Positions 37,313 to 46,963 of a DNA stretch of 64,000 nucleotides are shown in pieces (within the stretch, counting starts at the first letter, position 1; each line of letters opens with the position of its first letter). The position numbers and the translations under genes are program-made. The DNA is from an uncultured Opitutales bacterium (GTDB taxonomy: Bacteria > Verrucomicrobiota > Verrucomicrobiia > Opitutales > Intestinicryptomonadaceae), in contig URAK01000010.1 of assembly GCA_900545705.1 (NCBI GenBank), positions 1-64,000 on the forward strand, written 5' to 3'. The notes beneath the pieces are model-generated. The model saw only the letters and a program-made list of their open reading frames with translations. It was not told where the DNA came from and searched no databases.

Positions 37313-39445
37313 ATGAATGCAAGAAAAAAAGCTTTGACCGCTATCGCAAGCCGCGAAAACGTCTACGATACGGAAATTAAGCCATACAGAGTCGACGAGG
37401 AGTACGGAATCGACACGTTCGGACTAAAAACGCTCGAAGATTACGTTTCCAAGCCGATATACAAAAAACTCCTCGACACGATACGCCAGGGCGTACCGCT
37501 CGACCCCGCCGTTGCCGACGATGTAGCCCACGCTATGAAAATCTGGGCGATGAGCAGAGGCGCCACCCACTACACGCACTGGTTCCTTCCGCTCACAGGA
37601 GCAAGCGCGGAAAAACACGACGCATTCCTCGAACCCACAAAGGACGGCGGCGCCATAACAAGGTTCTCCGGCAAAAACCTCATTCTTGGCGAACCGGACG
37701 CGTCTTCATTCCCCTCCGGCGGCTTGAGATCCACCTTCGAGGCGAGAGGCTACACCGCGTGGGACCCAACTTCACCGGCATTTATAAAGAGAACTGCGGG
37801 CGTTGCAACACTCTGCATTCCCACAATGTTCTGCTCTTACACGGGCGAAGTTCTCGATAAAAAGACACCTCTATTGCGCTCAATACAAGTTCTGAGCATG
37901 CAGGCAAAACGCCTCTTGAAATGCTTTGGAATTAAGACCGACGACCGCGTGTCAGTCACCCTCGGCGCAGAACAGGAATACTTCCTCGTCGACAAATCTC
38001 TCTACATTTTGCGCCCCGACCTAATGCAAACGGGCCGCACACTGTTTGGAGCGCCGCCAGTGAAGCACCAGCAGCTTGAAGACCACTACTTCGCCTCGAT
38101 TCAACCCCGCATAATAAACTTTATGGCGGAGGTCGATAGGGAATTGTGGAGAATCGGCATTCCCGCAAAAACCCGCCACAACGAAGTAGCGCCCGCGCAG
38201 TTTGAAATTGCGCCTGTGTTTGAAGAGCTGAACTTGGCGATTGACCATAATATGATGATTATGGAAATCCTTCGCAATACGGCGGAAAAACACGGATTTG
38301 AATGCCTATTGCACGAAAAGCCGTTCTCCGGAATTAACGGTTCCGGCAAACACAACAACTGGTCAATTTCAGTTGGCGACCGCAACCTGCTAAATCCCGG
38401 AACCAACCCGCATGAAAACGCCATATTCATGACGACCCTCTGCGCCGTCATAAAGGCGGTTGACGAACATGCCGACCTGCTCCGCTCCGCGACGGCGAGC
38501 GCCGGAAACGACCACCGCTTGGGCGCAAACGAAGCTCCGCCGGCCATAATCTCAATATTCCTCGGCGAACAGCTCACCGATATCATCGACCAAATCGAAG
38601 CGGGCGAGGCAAAAAGCTCGAAGAACAGCAACTTTATAAAAATCGGAGTTGACACTCTTCCCCCGTTGCCTTGCGACGTCACGGACAGAAACCGCACAAG
38701 CCCATTCGCCTTCACCGGAAACAAATTCGAATTCCGCGCGGCGGGTTCGTCGCAATCGTGCGCAAATCCGAACATCATTTTAAACACGATTGTTGCGGAA
38801 GCGTTCGACGAGATCTCGACGCAGCTTGAAACACTCTCGAAAGCCGACTTCCAAAAGGGTCTGCAAAAAATCCTCCAAAACATCGTAAAGAAGCACAAGA
38901 AGGTAATCTTCAACGGCGACGGATACAACGATGCATGGAAGAAAGAAGCCGCAAAGCGCGGGCTTCCGAACCTCCGCAGCACTCCGGAAGCGCTAAAACC
39001 GCTTACGAAGCCCGAAAACATTGCCCTCTTCGAAAAGTACGGCGTGCTAAGGGACACGGAGCTAAAAAGCCGCTACGAAGTCTTCATGGAAGAGTACATG
39101 AAGAAGATACAGATAGAAGCTGCCTTGACACTCAATATGTCCAAGACAATGATTGTACCGGCTGCTCTCGAATATCTCGGAAAACTCACTTCCGACGCTG
39201 TATCCGCAAAAGCGGCAGGCGTGAAGAGCACGGCTTTGACTTCAAAATGCAAACTTATCGCAACCCTCGCCGACAGCCTCGACAAGGCAAACGCGAGCCT
39301 CGAAGCGGCTTTGAAAAAGGACGACTCGAAGACGAGAATTGAAGCCATGAACGGCGTTCGCGAGATTGCAGACAAGCTTGAGCTTGAAGTTGCCGACGAT
39401 CTATGGCCCATGCCTAAGTACAGCGAGCTGTTGTTCGTCTATTAA
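37313..39445 (+). CDS. glnA: Glutamine synthetase type III
   Basis: 710 aa, the length of the GSIII (GlnN) class rather than the ~470 aa of GSI. Catalyses ATP-dependent glutamine formation. Class features: an extended N-terminus with THYTHWFLPLTGASAEKHDA, LGAEQEYFLVDK, the metal/glutamate region RHNEVAPAQFEIAPVFE, and NGSGKHNNWSIS. A-rich leader with AAAGGGAAAAA before the ATG. It is driven by a predicted sigma-54 promoter and transcribed away from gltB, so GS and GOGAT should respond together. A strong terminator follows. Confidence 0.96.
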   Translation: MNARKKALTAIASRENVYDTEIKPYRVDEEYGIDTFGLKTLEDYVSKPIYKKLLDTIRQGVPLDPAVADDVAHAMKIWAMSRGATHYTHWFLPLTGASAEKHDAFLEPTKDGGAITRFSGKNLILGEPDASSFPSGGLRSTFEARGYTAWDPTSPAFIKRTAGVATLCIPTMFCSYTGEVLDKKTPLLRSIQVLSMQAKRLLKCFGIKTDDRVSVTLGAEQEYFLVDKSLYILRPDLMQTGRTLFGAPPVKHQQLEDHYFASIQPRIINFMAEVDRELWRIGIPAKTRHNEVAPAQFEIAPVFEELNLAIDHNMMIMEILRNTAEKHGFECLLHEKPFSGINGSGKHNNWSISVGDRNLLNPGTNPHENAIFMTTLCAVIKAVDEHADLLRSATASAGNDHRLGANEAPPAIISIFLGEQLTDIIDQIEAGEAKSSKNSNFIKIGVDTLPPLPCDVTDRNRTSPFAFTGNKFEFRAAGSSQSCANPNIILNTIVAEAFDEISTQLETLSKADFQKGLQKILQNIVKKHKKVIFNGDGYNDAWKKEAAKRGLPNLRSTPEALKPLTKPENIALFEKYGVLRDTELKSRYEVFMEEYMKKIQIEAALTLNMSKTMIVPAALEYLGKLTSDAVSAKAAGVKSTALTSKCKLIATLADSLDKANASLEAALKKDDSKTRIEAMNGVREIADKLELEVADDLWPMPKYSELLFVY

Positions 39446-39468
39446 CTTGTTGGTTGTTTGTTTTAGGG

Positions 39469-39494
39469 CGCGCCCTTCGGGGCGCGTTTTTTTT
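39469..39494 (+). terminator. Terminator of glnA
   Basis: CGCGCCC-TTCG-GGGCGCG hairpin (UUCG tetraloop) followed by eight T. Confidence 0.95.
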
Positions 39495-39781
39495 GCGCCA
39501 TTATTTAAATCTTCTATAAAAATATTTATAATATTCTTATATGATAAATATTATAAAGCTGTCTATCACGGTATAGATTGAGTTGCTCTTTTTTATATAT
39601 TTGGCATTTATTCCGCCAATTTTCTAATATATGAAATTTTTATCAATTTAATATTTATGAAGTTATTAGATATAAGAAACAAAAAATATATATTTTTTTA
39701 CTTTTTGAGGGAGAAAATAGCTCAAGGGGCGAATATAGAGTTATAGAAAAAAGTAAAAAACAACTTTAACCTAAAAAAAAT
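39495..39781. other. Very AT-rich spacer
   Basis: Long A/T runs between the glnA terminator and the small exported protein gene. A TTGGCAT-N8-GCCAA element near 39601 is palindromic. No gene seen. Confidence 0.4.
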
Positions 39782-40048
39782 ATGAAAAAAATTATCAGTA
39801 TATTAATTATTTCTATGCCTTTCTGCGCTTTTGCTGCAGAAACGGAATATCTAACCTATGGCGACCAAACTGTTGCAATAACTACAAACGGGACGCATAC
39901 GACAATTACTCCTTCGACACAAGAAGAAGCAAATAAAGCGCAAACGAGACAAGCAATTGTAGATTTTGCGAAAGAACACCCTGTAGCAGCTGGAATAGTC
40001 GCCCTTGTCGCTGGAACTCTTTACTTGCTTGCATCTCCATCTAACTAA
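39782..40048 (+). CDS. Small exported protein with C-terminal membrane helix, unknown
   Basis: 88 aa. A signal peptide of about 18 residues ends AFA. A polar Thr/Gln-rich middle follows (TYGDQTVAITTNGTHTTIT, QEEANKAQTRQAIVDF), then a hydrophobic helix AAGIVALVAGTLYLLA at about residues 69-84. I recognise no family. The surrounding DNA is much richer in A/T than neighbouring genes, and it has its own terminator, so it behaves as an independent single-gene unit. Possibly an envelope stress or bacteriocin-like peptide, but that is guesswork. Ribosome binding site weak (A-rich). Confidence 0.65.
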   Translation: MKKIISILIISMPFCAFAAETEYLTYGDQTVAITTNGTHTTITPSTQEEANKAQTRQAIVDFAKEHPVAAGIVALVAGTLYLLASPSN

Positions 40049-40095
40049 TACTAAAAAAGCTATTATTATAAGCTAAGTTTTTCGTTTATATAAAG

Positions 40096-40128
40096 CGCCC
40101 CAGTTTAATTTAGGGGCGTTTTTTTTTA
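40096..40128 (+). terminator. Terminator of the small exported protein gene
   Basis: Stem CGCCCC/GGGGCG with an 11-base AT loop and a run of about ten T at 40119-40128. The spacer from here to 40457 is AT-rich with no supported gene. Confidence 0.85.
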
Positions 40129-40457
40129 CTCTATAGATTAAATTTTAATGCTTATATTTTGAATTACGATAAAATATTTTGTATGCCATGTTGTACTCGA
40201 AACTTTGAAAATATATTATATTGACGCACTTATCAATTCTTCAAATTTTTATAAAAAAAATATAGCGCATATTTCATAAAATTTCCCATTTTTTTAGCTA
40301 GTAGTAGCATAAAATAAATAACTTTTTTTTAACATTAGGCTCCCGCAGCAAAAATTAAATCTTTGGCAAAAGATTGAAATAAATGCCGATAGAGCGGTTA
40401 CTTCCGATCATCTCAATATATATTGACAATTTCGCCGCCCTTTGAAAAAAATATTTT

Positions 40458-42800
40458 ATGAACTTATTCAAGTCTATCCTCCTATCCCTGATATCTTGTA
40501 CGCTAAGCCTTACAGCATTTTCGCAAACGACATCCGCGGAGGAAAACCCGCTAATTCCCATGGGGGCGGTCGTCGGCAAACCCGACGCGCAAACTATAAA
40601 AAAAGCCTTAAAGGGATTTAAAGACGCAGGCATAACACAATACTTGATATATCCGCGCTCGGGCTGCGAACTCGAATACATGTCCGACGAATGGCTAGAT
40701 ACTTGCGAGAAAATATGCGCCATCGCGAAGGAACTGGGCTATACGTCAATATGGCTCTACGACGAATTCAACTGGCCAAGCGGCACGGCAAATAAAACCG
40801 TAATGAAGCAAAATCCGGATTTTGTATTCCGCCACCTAAACACCGCTAAAAACAAGGACGGAAATTTTGAAATCGCAATGCGGGAAAACCCCGAAATGTC
40901 TAACCTCCTCGAACCGGACGCTGTCGACTGCTTCATTTCCCTAACGCACGAAAAATACGCAAAAAAGCTCGCCCCTTACCTCGGAAGCCTTGTAAAAGGC
41001 GTATTTACCGACGAGCCTTCCGCCGGATATTTTAACTGGAAACAGCACGCCTCTGATAAAATAAAGGTTCCATACTACAAAGGGATAGAGGAGGACTACA
41101 AACAGCTCACGGGAACCGACCTTCGTGCCGACATGCTTATCGGAGCGCGCACAGGGAGCCTCACGCACGAAGAGCCTGTAAACAAGCTCATCGCAAAACG
41201 CTTTTCGCAAACCTACGCAAAAAGAATTTCCGACTGGTGCGCAAAACACGGAATGGTTCTTACGGGACACCTAATGGACGAGTATTTTTCCTCTAAAGCT
41301 CTTAGACAAAACGGGCACCCGTTAAAAGTCCTCAGCGAATTTTCCTTCCCCGCAATCGATGATATTTTTACTCCCGACAATTTTGAAAGCGTCGAATGGC
41401 TAACCTACGGGACAGGCATGTACGCAATTGAAAAGCGCGGAAACAAAGGCGGACTTATAGAACTGTTTGCGATAGGCCCTACAGACATGCCCTACCAAAA
41501 GCTGCGCAGGCAAATATGGCTTGCGGCGGCGTTTGGAATGAACCGCTATTGCTTTCTCGGCCCGATAGACGCGCGCGGAAACGCCATAAAAAAATTTTAT
41601 TATACGGCATTTACCCCTGCCCAACCGTGGTTTAGCTACATGAAGGAGCTCGGGGACGAAGCCAAGATCGCGGCTTCCTTCGCAACAAAAAAGCGCAAAC
41701 AACCGTTGGTTGAAGTCCGCTATCCCTACAAGCAGGCAAACCTCACATGGCTGCTAAAAAATCTCACCTCCGACCAGTACTCTTGGCGCCTGCTTGCGCC
41801 AGAAGACAAGCCTTCCGCACCCATAGTGTTAAATATGGAGGGAGATCAAATAATCGACGAAGTCTCCAAGAAAAGTTTTTGGGACTACCCCATGCTAAAA
41901 GAAAATCTGCTCTCCAAATTTGAAAGGACGGCGCGCGTGGAAGACGCGCAGGGCAATATGCCCAAAGACGTATTTATCCGCGAGTACGAGGACGGCTCCG
42001 CAATAATCATAAGCTACTCCGATAAAACGAGAAATTTATTTGCGGTCAAAAGCTGCGGCGCGAAAATCCCCATTACCCTATATCCGCGCGGAGTCGAAAT
42101 ACTGCCTGCGTGGAAGGTGGAACTAGACTCCCCAAACATCGCGCGAGCCGAATTTGAAAACGGAAAATTCGATTTTTACCTTGCCGATGACACAGAAATT
42201 TCGCTTATCACCCTTGCTGTGCCAAATGCTGCAAAAATATCGCTCGACGGCGACGCAATAGAGGCCGACTCCGATTGTTCCGCCTTGACTCCTGGCTTCC
42301 GGGAGTTGTACAGGCAAAAGGCGTTCAAACTGAAAAAAGGCGCTCATACGCTCGCAATAAAAAATCCCGAAGTTGATTATCCATATCTGCCTGCCGCTCT
42401 GCTTGCGGGGAACTTTTCGCAAGACGGAGCAAACCTTGCGCCATATAAAAACGACGGCGCGGGACTTTACGGATACGCGGGCGGCATAACGCAAACAGCA
42501 ACTCTTAAAATCCCCGAATGGGCGGTGAGGGTTAGAGCCGACACGGGCGGCCTGCCCGCCGAACTTTTTGTGGACGGAAAATCTCTCGGGCGCAGGGCGT
42601 GGGCGCCGTATTCGTGGGTATTGCCGCGGGAACTCGCCGGCAAACGGGCGGAAATCAAAATACTCCGCGAAACATCAATCGCGCGAATTTTCGGCACAAA
42701 GGCGTTCGACCGCCCGAATTCCCATACATGGTTAAAATCCCAAAAACCCGTGGAAAATACTAAGCCAATAACGCCAATCGCAGAAATTTACTTTGAATAA
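40458..42800 (+). CDS. Exported glycosyl hydrolase, TIM-barrel, GH106-like
   Basis: 780 aa with a signal peptide of about 22 residues. The N-terminal two thirds look like a (beta/alpha)8 barrel, with YTSIWLYDEFNWPSG, GVFTDEPSAGYFNW and GMVLTGHLMDEYF. The acidic residues in DEF, DEP and DEY are candidate catalytic groups. The last ~200 residues form a beta-sandwich (AVRVRADTGGLPAELFVDGK) of the GH2/carbohydrate-binding sort. The overall plan resembles large alpha-L-rhamnosidase-like proteins (GH106 and relatives), but the substrate cannot be read from sequence. It is followed 72 bp later by a sialidase-like gene on the same strand, with a shared terminator after both, so they may form one degradation unit. 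Confidence 0.7.
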   Translation: MNLFKSILLSLISCTLSLTAFSQTTSAEENPLIPMGAVVGKPDAQTIKKALKGFKDAGITQYLIYPRSGCELEYMSDEWLDTCEKICAIAKELGYTSIWLYDEFNWPSGTANKTVMKQNPDFVFRHLNTAKNKDGNFEIAMRENPEMSNLLEPDAVDCFISLTHEKYAKKLAPYLGSLVKGVFTDEPSAGYFNWKQHASDKIKVPYYKGIEEDYKQLTGTDLRADMLIGARTGSLTHEEPVNKLIAKRFSQTYAKRISDWCAKHGMVLTGHLMDEYFSSKALRQNGHPLKVLSEFSFPAIDDIFTPDNFESVEWLTYGTGMYAIEKRGNKGGLIELFAIGPTDMPYQKLRRQIWLAAAFGMNRYCFLGPIDARGNAIKKFYYTAFTPAQPWFSYMKELGDEAKIAASFATKKRKQPLVEVRYPYKQANLTWLLKNLTSDQYSWRLLAPEDKPSAPIVLNMEGDQIIDEVSKKSFWDYPMLKENLLSKFERTARVEDAQGNMPKDVFIREYEDGSAIIISYSDKTRNLFAVKSCGAKIPITLYPRGVEILPAWKVELDSPNIARAEFENGKFDFYLADDTEISLITLAVPNAAKISLDGDAIEADSDCSALTPGFRELYRQKAFKLKKGAHTLAIKNPEVDYPYLPAALLAGNFSQDGANLAPYKNDGAGLYGYAGGITQTATLKIPEWAVRVRADTGGLPAELFVDGKSLGRRAWAPYSWVLPRELAGKRAEIKILRETSIARIFGTKAFDRPNSHTWLKSQKPVENTKPITPIAEIYFE

Positions 42801-42872
42801 CATATCCAGCCGCACACCGCGCATTTGCAAGCGCGGCGCACAACACAAAACAAACTACGAAAACACAGCATT

Positions 42873-44447
42873 ATGATAAAAAAACGCCCAAAATTTTTCG
42901 CGACCATAACGGCGGCATCGGCCTTTGTCTTCGCCTCCGCTTGTACCTTATGCGCAAGCCAGAAAGTTGCAAATGAAATAAAAATAAGCCCGCAAAACGT
43001 ACGCGCCGCAGCCGGGAAACCATATAAAAAAGCGGTCAAAACTGATTCCGGGACAGCCCAAGCCTGGATTTTATCCGGCAACTTTGACGAGTCCGTCGAA
43101 GCCGTGTTGGAAAAAATGCCGGAGGGATTCCGCGGGCTAAAAATAGAGATTGAGGCGGCTCCGATTGGGAATGCAGACGCATCAAAAGAGGACGTTTACA
43201 GAGCAGTATCTTCACAGATAGACCCGTCAACGGGGAAAGAGATAAACAAAATAAAAAGTTCCTTTATAAGAGGGAAAATCCCTGGCGAGCCCTTCAAGTG
43301 CAAGAAAGTGGAATTGGAGTCATGCTATCCGGCAAAACCAGGTCTTCCGGTTAAAATAAGAATCGGGCGCAAGGCCTCCGACCATTCCGACACATTTGAA
43401 TATCCGACAGCCCTCACAGCAATCAAAATCACCCCCGTAGCAGACTTGCCCGAGCCATTGCCCGTCGAAACGGCAGAGGGATACAACTCGTGGCCGATGA
43501 TGCAGGCGCTAGGGAACAAGCTCGTGTGCGCTTACAGTGTCGGAAAAGCGCACAATATCGCAGAAGGAAAGCGCGAGTCATACGCGCGCGTGTCAGACGA
43601 CGGCGGGAAGACGTGGTCTAAGCCGCACGTCGTGTCGGCTGACCCAAAATACGGAGAAGTCCCCATCGGCAAGGGCCTGGACGAAAACGGAGAAATGCTG
43701 CTGTGGATTAGATTTCAAGGGAAAAACCGCATTCACAAGCTCTACCGCACATCTGACGGAGTGAATTTTACGCACATCTCAACCCCAAAGCTCGACCCAA
43801 TGCCGATGCAAATCACAGACGTCTTCCATGTTCCGAATGTAGGGCTTATGGCGCTGTGGTTTACGGGCAATTACGGCAAAAACGCCCGAAATGCATGGGG
43901 AACGCTCACAAGTTCCGACAACGGGAAAACATGGATTCAAAAGACGGTGGAGTCCGGGCTTGATAACATAGGCTGGACGACCGAGCCATCGGCGGCGTAT
44001 ATCGGCGGCGGCAGGATAATCGTAATAGCGCGCATAGAGCACGCAAACGAATCCACCCAGCGCGCCCAATTTCAGATAGAGTCGAGGGACTACGGGAAAA
44101 CGTGGACCAAAAAGCGGACCAATATAACCGACATATTAATCTCGACCCCGAGCCTCATATACGACAAGGATACGGGGCTTATAAGCAACTACTACTACCA
44201 GCGCGGGAGGGGGCTATTAAAGCGCAGAGTGGCTGAGGCTGACAAGATTTTCGGCAATCCTCTCGCTTGGCCCGACCCTGAAATAGTCGCATTCGCAAGC
44301 GCAATCGGGTACGACGCGGGCAATGTAAACGCCACTGGAATCGGCGACGTCCATTACCTCGCCTACTATTCCGGCGACAGCAAAAACACCTCGGTTGTAG
44401 TATCTGCCGCAAAGGCGCCCGTTAAAAAATCCAAAAATGGGGAGTAA
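42873..44447 (+). CDS. Exported sialidase-like BNR-repeat protein
   Basis: 524 aa from the ATG at 42873; the upstream TTG at 42825 has no support. A signal peptide of about 29 residues ends CAS. The C-terminal ~350 residues form a six-bladed propeller type with three Asp-boxes: SDDGGKTW, SSDNGKTW and SRDYGKTW. The N-terminal ~170 residues are unassigned beta-rich sequence. An exo-sialidase needs an arginine triad and a Tyr/Glu pair, which I cannot place reliably, so it may be another neuraminidase-fold glycosidase or binding protein. It ends at a strong terminator shared with the glycosyl hydrolase upstream. Confidence 0.78.
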   Translation: MIKKRPKFFATITAASAFVFASACTLCASQKVANEIKISPQNVRAAAGKPYKKAVKTDSGTAQAWILSGNFDESVEAVLEKMPEGFRGLKIEIEAAPIGNADASKEDVYRAVSSQIDPSTGKEINKIKSSFIRGKIPGEPFKCKKVELESCYPAKPGLPVKIRIGRKASDHSDTFEYPTALTAIKITPVADLPEPLPVETAEGYNSWPMMQALGNKLVCAYSVGKAHNIAEGKRESYARVSDDGGKTWSKPHVVSADPKYGEVPIGKGLDENGEMLLWIRFQGKNRIHKLYRTSDGVNFTHISTPKLDPMPMQITDVFHVPNVGLMALWFTGNYGKNARNAWGTLTSSDNGKTWIQKTVESGLDNIGWTTEPSAAYIGGGRIIVIARIEHANESTQRAQFQIESRDYGKTWTKKRTNITDILISTPSLIYDKDTGLISNYYYQRGRGLLKRRVAEADKIFGNPLAWPDPEIVAFASAIGYDAGNVNATGIGDVHYLAYYSGDSKNTSVVVSAAKAPVKKSKNGE

Positions 44448-44538
44448 AAATTCAATAGATACCATTCTTCCCGTGTGGCGCTGAAATACATTCTCCCAAA
44501 GATTAAATCCAATCCAAGAATAATTCTATTGAAGTTTA

Positions 44539-44582
44539 AAAGAAGCCAATAAGTTTCACATAAAGCTTATTGGCTTCTTTTT
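44539..44582 (+). terminator. Terminator after the hydrolase/sialidase pair
   Basis: Perfect 15-bp stem AAAGAAGCCAATAAG/CTTATTGGCTTCTTT with a 12-base loop, ending in T. Confidence 0.9.
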
Positions 44583-44767
44583 CAAGTATATGTTGATATC
44601 GTTTAGGGCAGTAAAAATATTATAATAGATTAATTTCTTTAAATTATAAATTTTTGAATAAAGAAATATTTCTTTAAATCGAGAAAACTGCTCATTCGAT
44701 TGATAAAAGGGCAAATTTAGAAAAAATTCCACAAAATAAAAGAGCTTAAAACTTTAAGGGAAAAGTG

Positions 44768-44872
44768 TTGACAAAATATAAATAGTTTGTTAATCATTGA
44801 CATACACTCATCTCAACAAGATAGAATTATGTCCATAAATCTAAAACACTATGGACATAAAATTAAAACATT
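44768..44872 (+). promoter_or_regulatory. Leader of the second PEP-CTERM gene with duplicated start region
   Basis: TTGACA occurs at 44768 and again at 44797; no good -10 partner could be fixed. The 22 bases starting at the ATG at 44829 are nearly repeated at the true ATG at 44851 (17 of 22 identical), so two start-like segments reading MSINLKHY and MDIKLKHY stand in tandem but out of frame. AT-rich spacer 44583-44767 shows nothing else. Confidence 0.4.
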
Positions 44873-46395
44873 ACCTTGCCGCTCTACTGCCCGTATTTGC
44901 GGCCTTCAATTACGCCAATTCAGAAGACCTCTACTGGGTAGAAGGCTATACATACTTTGGAAATCAAAGCAGTATAGACGGTACGCAGGTATTTCAAATC
45001 GTGAGGGATATTTTGGACAACTCAGATTCACCCTACGCCCCAGGCGTAAAAAATTGGGCGTCTGCTGTCGAAAAACCCGAAACAAAAATTCCTAGTTACA
45101 CTTATACGGACGCCCTCCCCGGCTCCTCGACACGCATAGTATTAGACTACGCCAACCTTGCCCAACCCACATACCGCTACGCCGGGACCCCAACATTAAA
45201 TTCCGACCTTACCATTGATGGAATATTAATTAAAAATTGCAGCGACACATGGATGACATTTAACGTCGTAAATTCGACTTTAACAGTAAATAACAACGTT
45301 GAATTTTCAAGCAACTACACCGTTACAACTTTAGGTGGCCGTAGCGGCTCCAAACTTGACATAAAAGGTTCGGTAATACAAAAATCGGGAGACAAAGGTT
45401 TCAACTTTATGTCGGTACTCGGCAGCATTTACGGTAGAGCCGACAGCGTAAAAGCCGGTAAAATTCAGTTTGAAAACAAAGGCAGAATCTCAATAAACTC
45501 CTCCTATACTGAAGTCGGATCAGTAGAATTTGGATCTTATGCGGGCCGCTTAGACCTCGGGATAACCGACACCCAGGGCGCGGAAGTAAGTTATCGTATT
45601 GGCGGCATAAATGGAGGCAATCCAGACGCGCTGGTCACAACAGCCGCAAGCGACAGCATGATAGGCAATGAAAAATCCATGTTTACCACTATTGTGCTCA
45701 CTCCCGATGCCTCAAAAAGCTTTTCCTATAACGGTATAATTTCAAACTCGCTTGAATGCACAGATACGTATAGCTCTGCCAACAACGGCAAGGCAATTTC
45801 CACCACGACAAATATTTCAATGGAAGGCAGCGGAACTCAAATCCTGTCCGGTGAAAACGATTTCCGCGGATATGTATTCATGCAGAGCGGTACGCTTTAC
45901 CTAAATACCGCAGCCGGTGCAAAACACGGAGAGCTTACAATGGCCGGCGGGCTTATAGGCTCGACCGGCAACGCGACATTCTCCTCGGCAAAATGGATAT
46001 CAGGCGGCTTTATATTTTCTAATGCTGACGACATCCACGCAGACCCAGAGAACGGAGACTTTAAAACTATCACCATAGACGGGATGTTCTCGAAAAACGG
46101 CGAAAGCAAAATTGAAGTAGACTTCGCGGGGATCGACACCTACGATATCATCGACAACGGCGTATATTACGATCTAATCTATGCCGAAGAGCTCTCCAAT
46201 TTCGATACTTCCGACGCAAACACAGATTTTGCCGCAGCAAATATTGGAGACGCCAATGCAATATTCAAATGGGCACAACTTGACGACAGATACGCGCTCC
46301 AAGTAGGATTCACAACCATACCGGAACCTGCAACAATCGCGGCTTTCATGGGAGCGCTCGCCATTGGATTGGCTATTGTTCGCCGCAGCAAATAA
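44851..46395 (+). CDS. PEP-CTERM sorting domain protein, beta-rich exported
   Basis: 514 aa. A signal peptide of about 23 residues ends ANS, followed by an EDLYWVEGY segment. The body is Asn/Ser/Gly/Thr-rich short beta strands (for example SNYTVTTLGGRSGSKLDIKG). The C-terminus has IPEP, a hydrophobic stretch (AFMGALAIGLAIV) and RRSK. Same plan as the protein at 361-1794, including a late acidic segment before the sorting tail. Envelope or exopolysaccharide-associated role is inference. Single-gene unit. Confidence 0.85.
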   Translation: MDIKLKHYLAALLPVFAAFNYANSEDLYWVEGYTYFGNQSSIDGTQVFQIVRDILDNSDSPYAPGVKNWASAVEKPETKIPSYTYTDALPGSSTRIVLDYANLAQPTYRYAGTPTLNSDLTIDGILIKNCSDTWMTFNVVNSTLTVNNNVEFSSNYTVTTLGGRSGSKLDIKGSVIQKSGDKGFNFMSVLGSIYGRADSVKAGKIQFENKGRISINSSYTEVGSVEFGSYAGRLDLGITDTQGAEVSYRIGGINGGNPDALVTTAASDSMIGNEKSMFTTIVLTPDASKSFSYNGIISNSLECTDTYSSANNGKAISTTTNISMEGSGTQILSGENDFRGYVFMQSGTLYLNTAAGAKHGELTMAGGLIGSTGNATFSSAKWISGGFIFSNADDIHADPENGDFKTITIDGMFSKNGESKIEVDFAGIDTYDIIDNGVYYDLIYAEELSNFDTSDANTDFAAANIGDANAIFKWAQLDDRYALQVGFTTIPEPATIAAFMGALAIGLAIVRRSK

Positions 46396-46403
46396 TTTTT
46401 TCC

Positions 46404-46436
46404 AAGGAGTTCCGAAAAGTTTGGAACTCCTTTTTT
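46404..46436 (+). terminator. Terminator of the second PEP-CTERM gene
   Basis: AAGGAGTTCC/GGAACTCCTT stem with a 9-base loop and six T. Confidence 0.88.
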
Positions 46437-46963
46437 ATTCACTAAATCAACCCATTCTTCACACAAAAAAATATAGTAAATTCATTTTAAAAATAATGCG
46501 ACTGCACCTTTAAATAAAAAAACAAATATTTCTATATTTAACGATAAATGGAGTTTTTCCAAGAGTTGCGTTTTAAGAAAAAAAAATTGCAATGTACATA
46601 ATCTAAAAAAACAAAATATATCTCTACAAAAGCCGTCTGACTGCTTGAAAAATAATAAGCATAACATAAACGTAAAATCTGCGTTAAAACAAAATACCAC
46701 AAACACAGCAACTCCCGGAACGGCAGTATATAAAAACTTCTTCAGGCAAATTTTATATTTATTAATCTAAAAACAGCAGGAGTTTTTTAATCCTCAAAAT
46801 GTAAGGTTAAATGCAAAAAAAATAATACAAAACTACCGAGCGCTTGCAACAAGTTTACCGGGATTTTTATAAAAAAACATACGTAAACTAAATGAGACTA
46901 TCTGTTTGCCGACAAACTGTTCGCAATAAGAAAATATTTCTTACTTCACAAACACAAAAAATA
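46437..46963. other. AT-rich spacer, nothing recognised
   Basis: Convergent region between the PEP-CTERM gene and the RNase D-like gene. No hairpin, RNA gene or credible reading frame seen. Confidence 0.5.

Noticed and set aside
39601..39619. Sigma-54-like TGGCAT...CCGCC upstream of the small exported protein
   Set aside because: GG-N10-GC spacing fits, but the -12 element lacks the TGC core and it is 165 bp from the gene.
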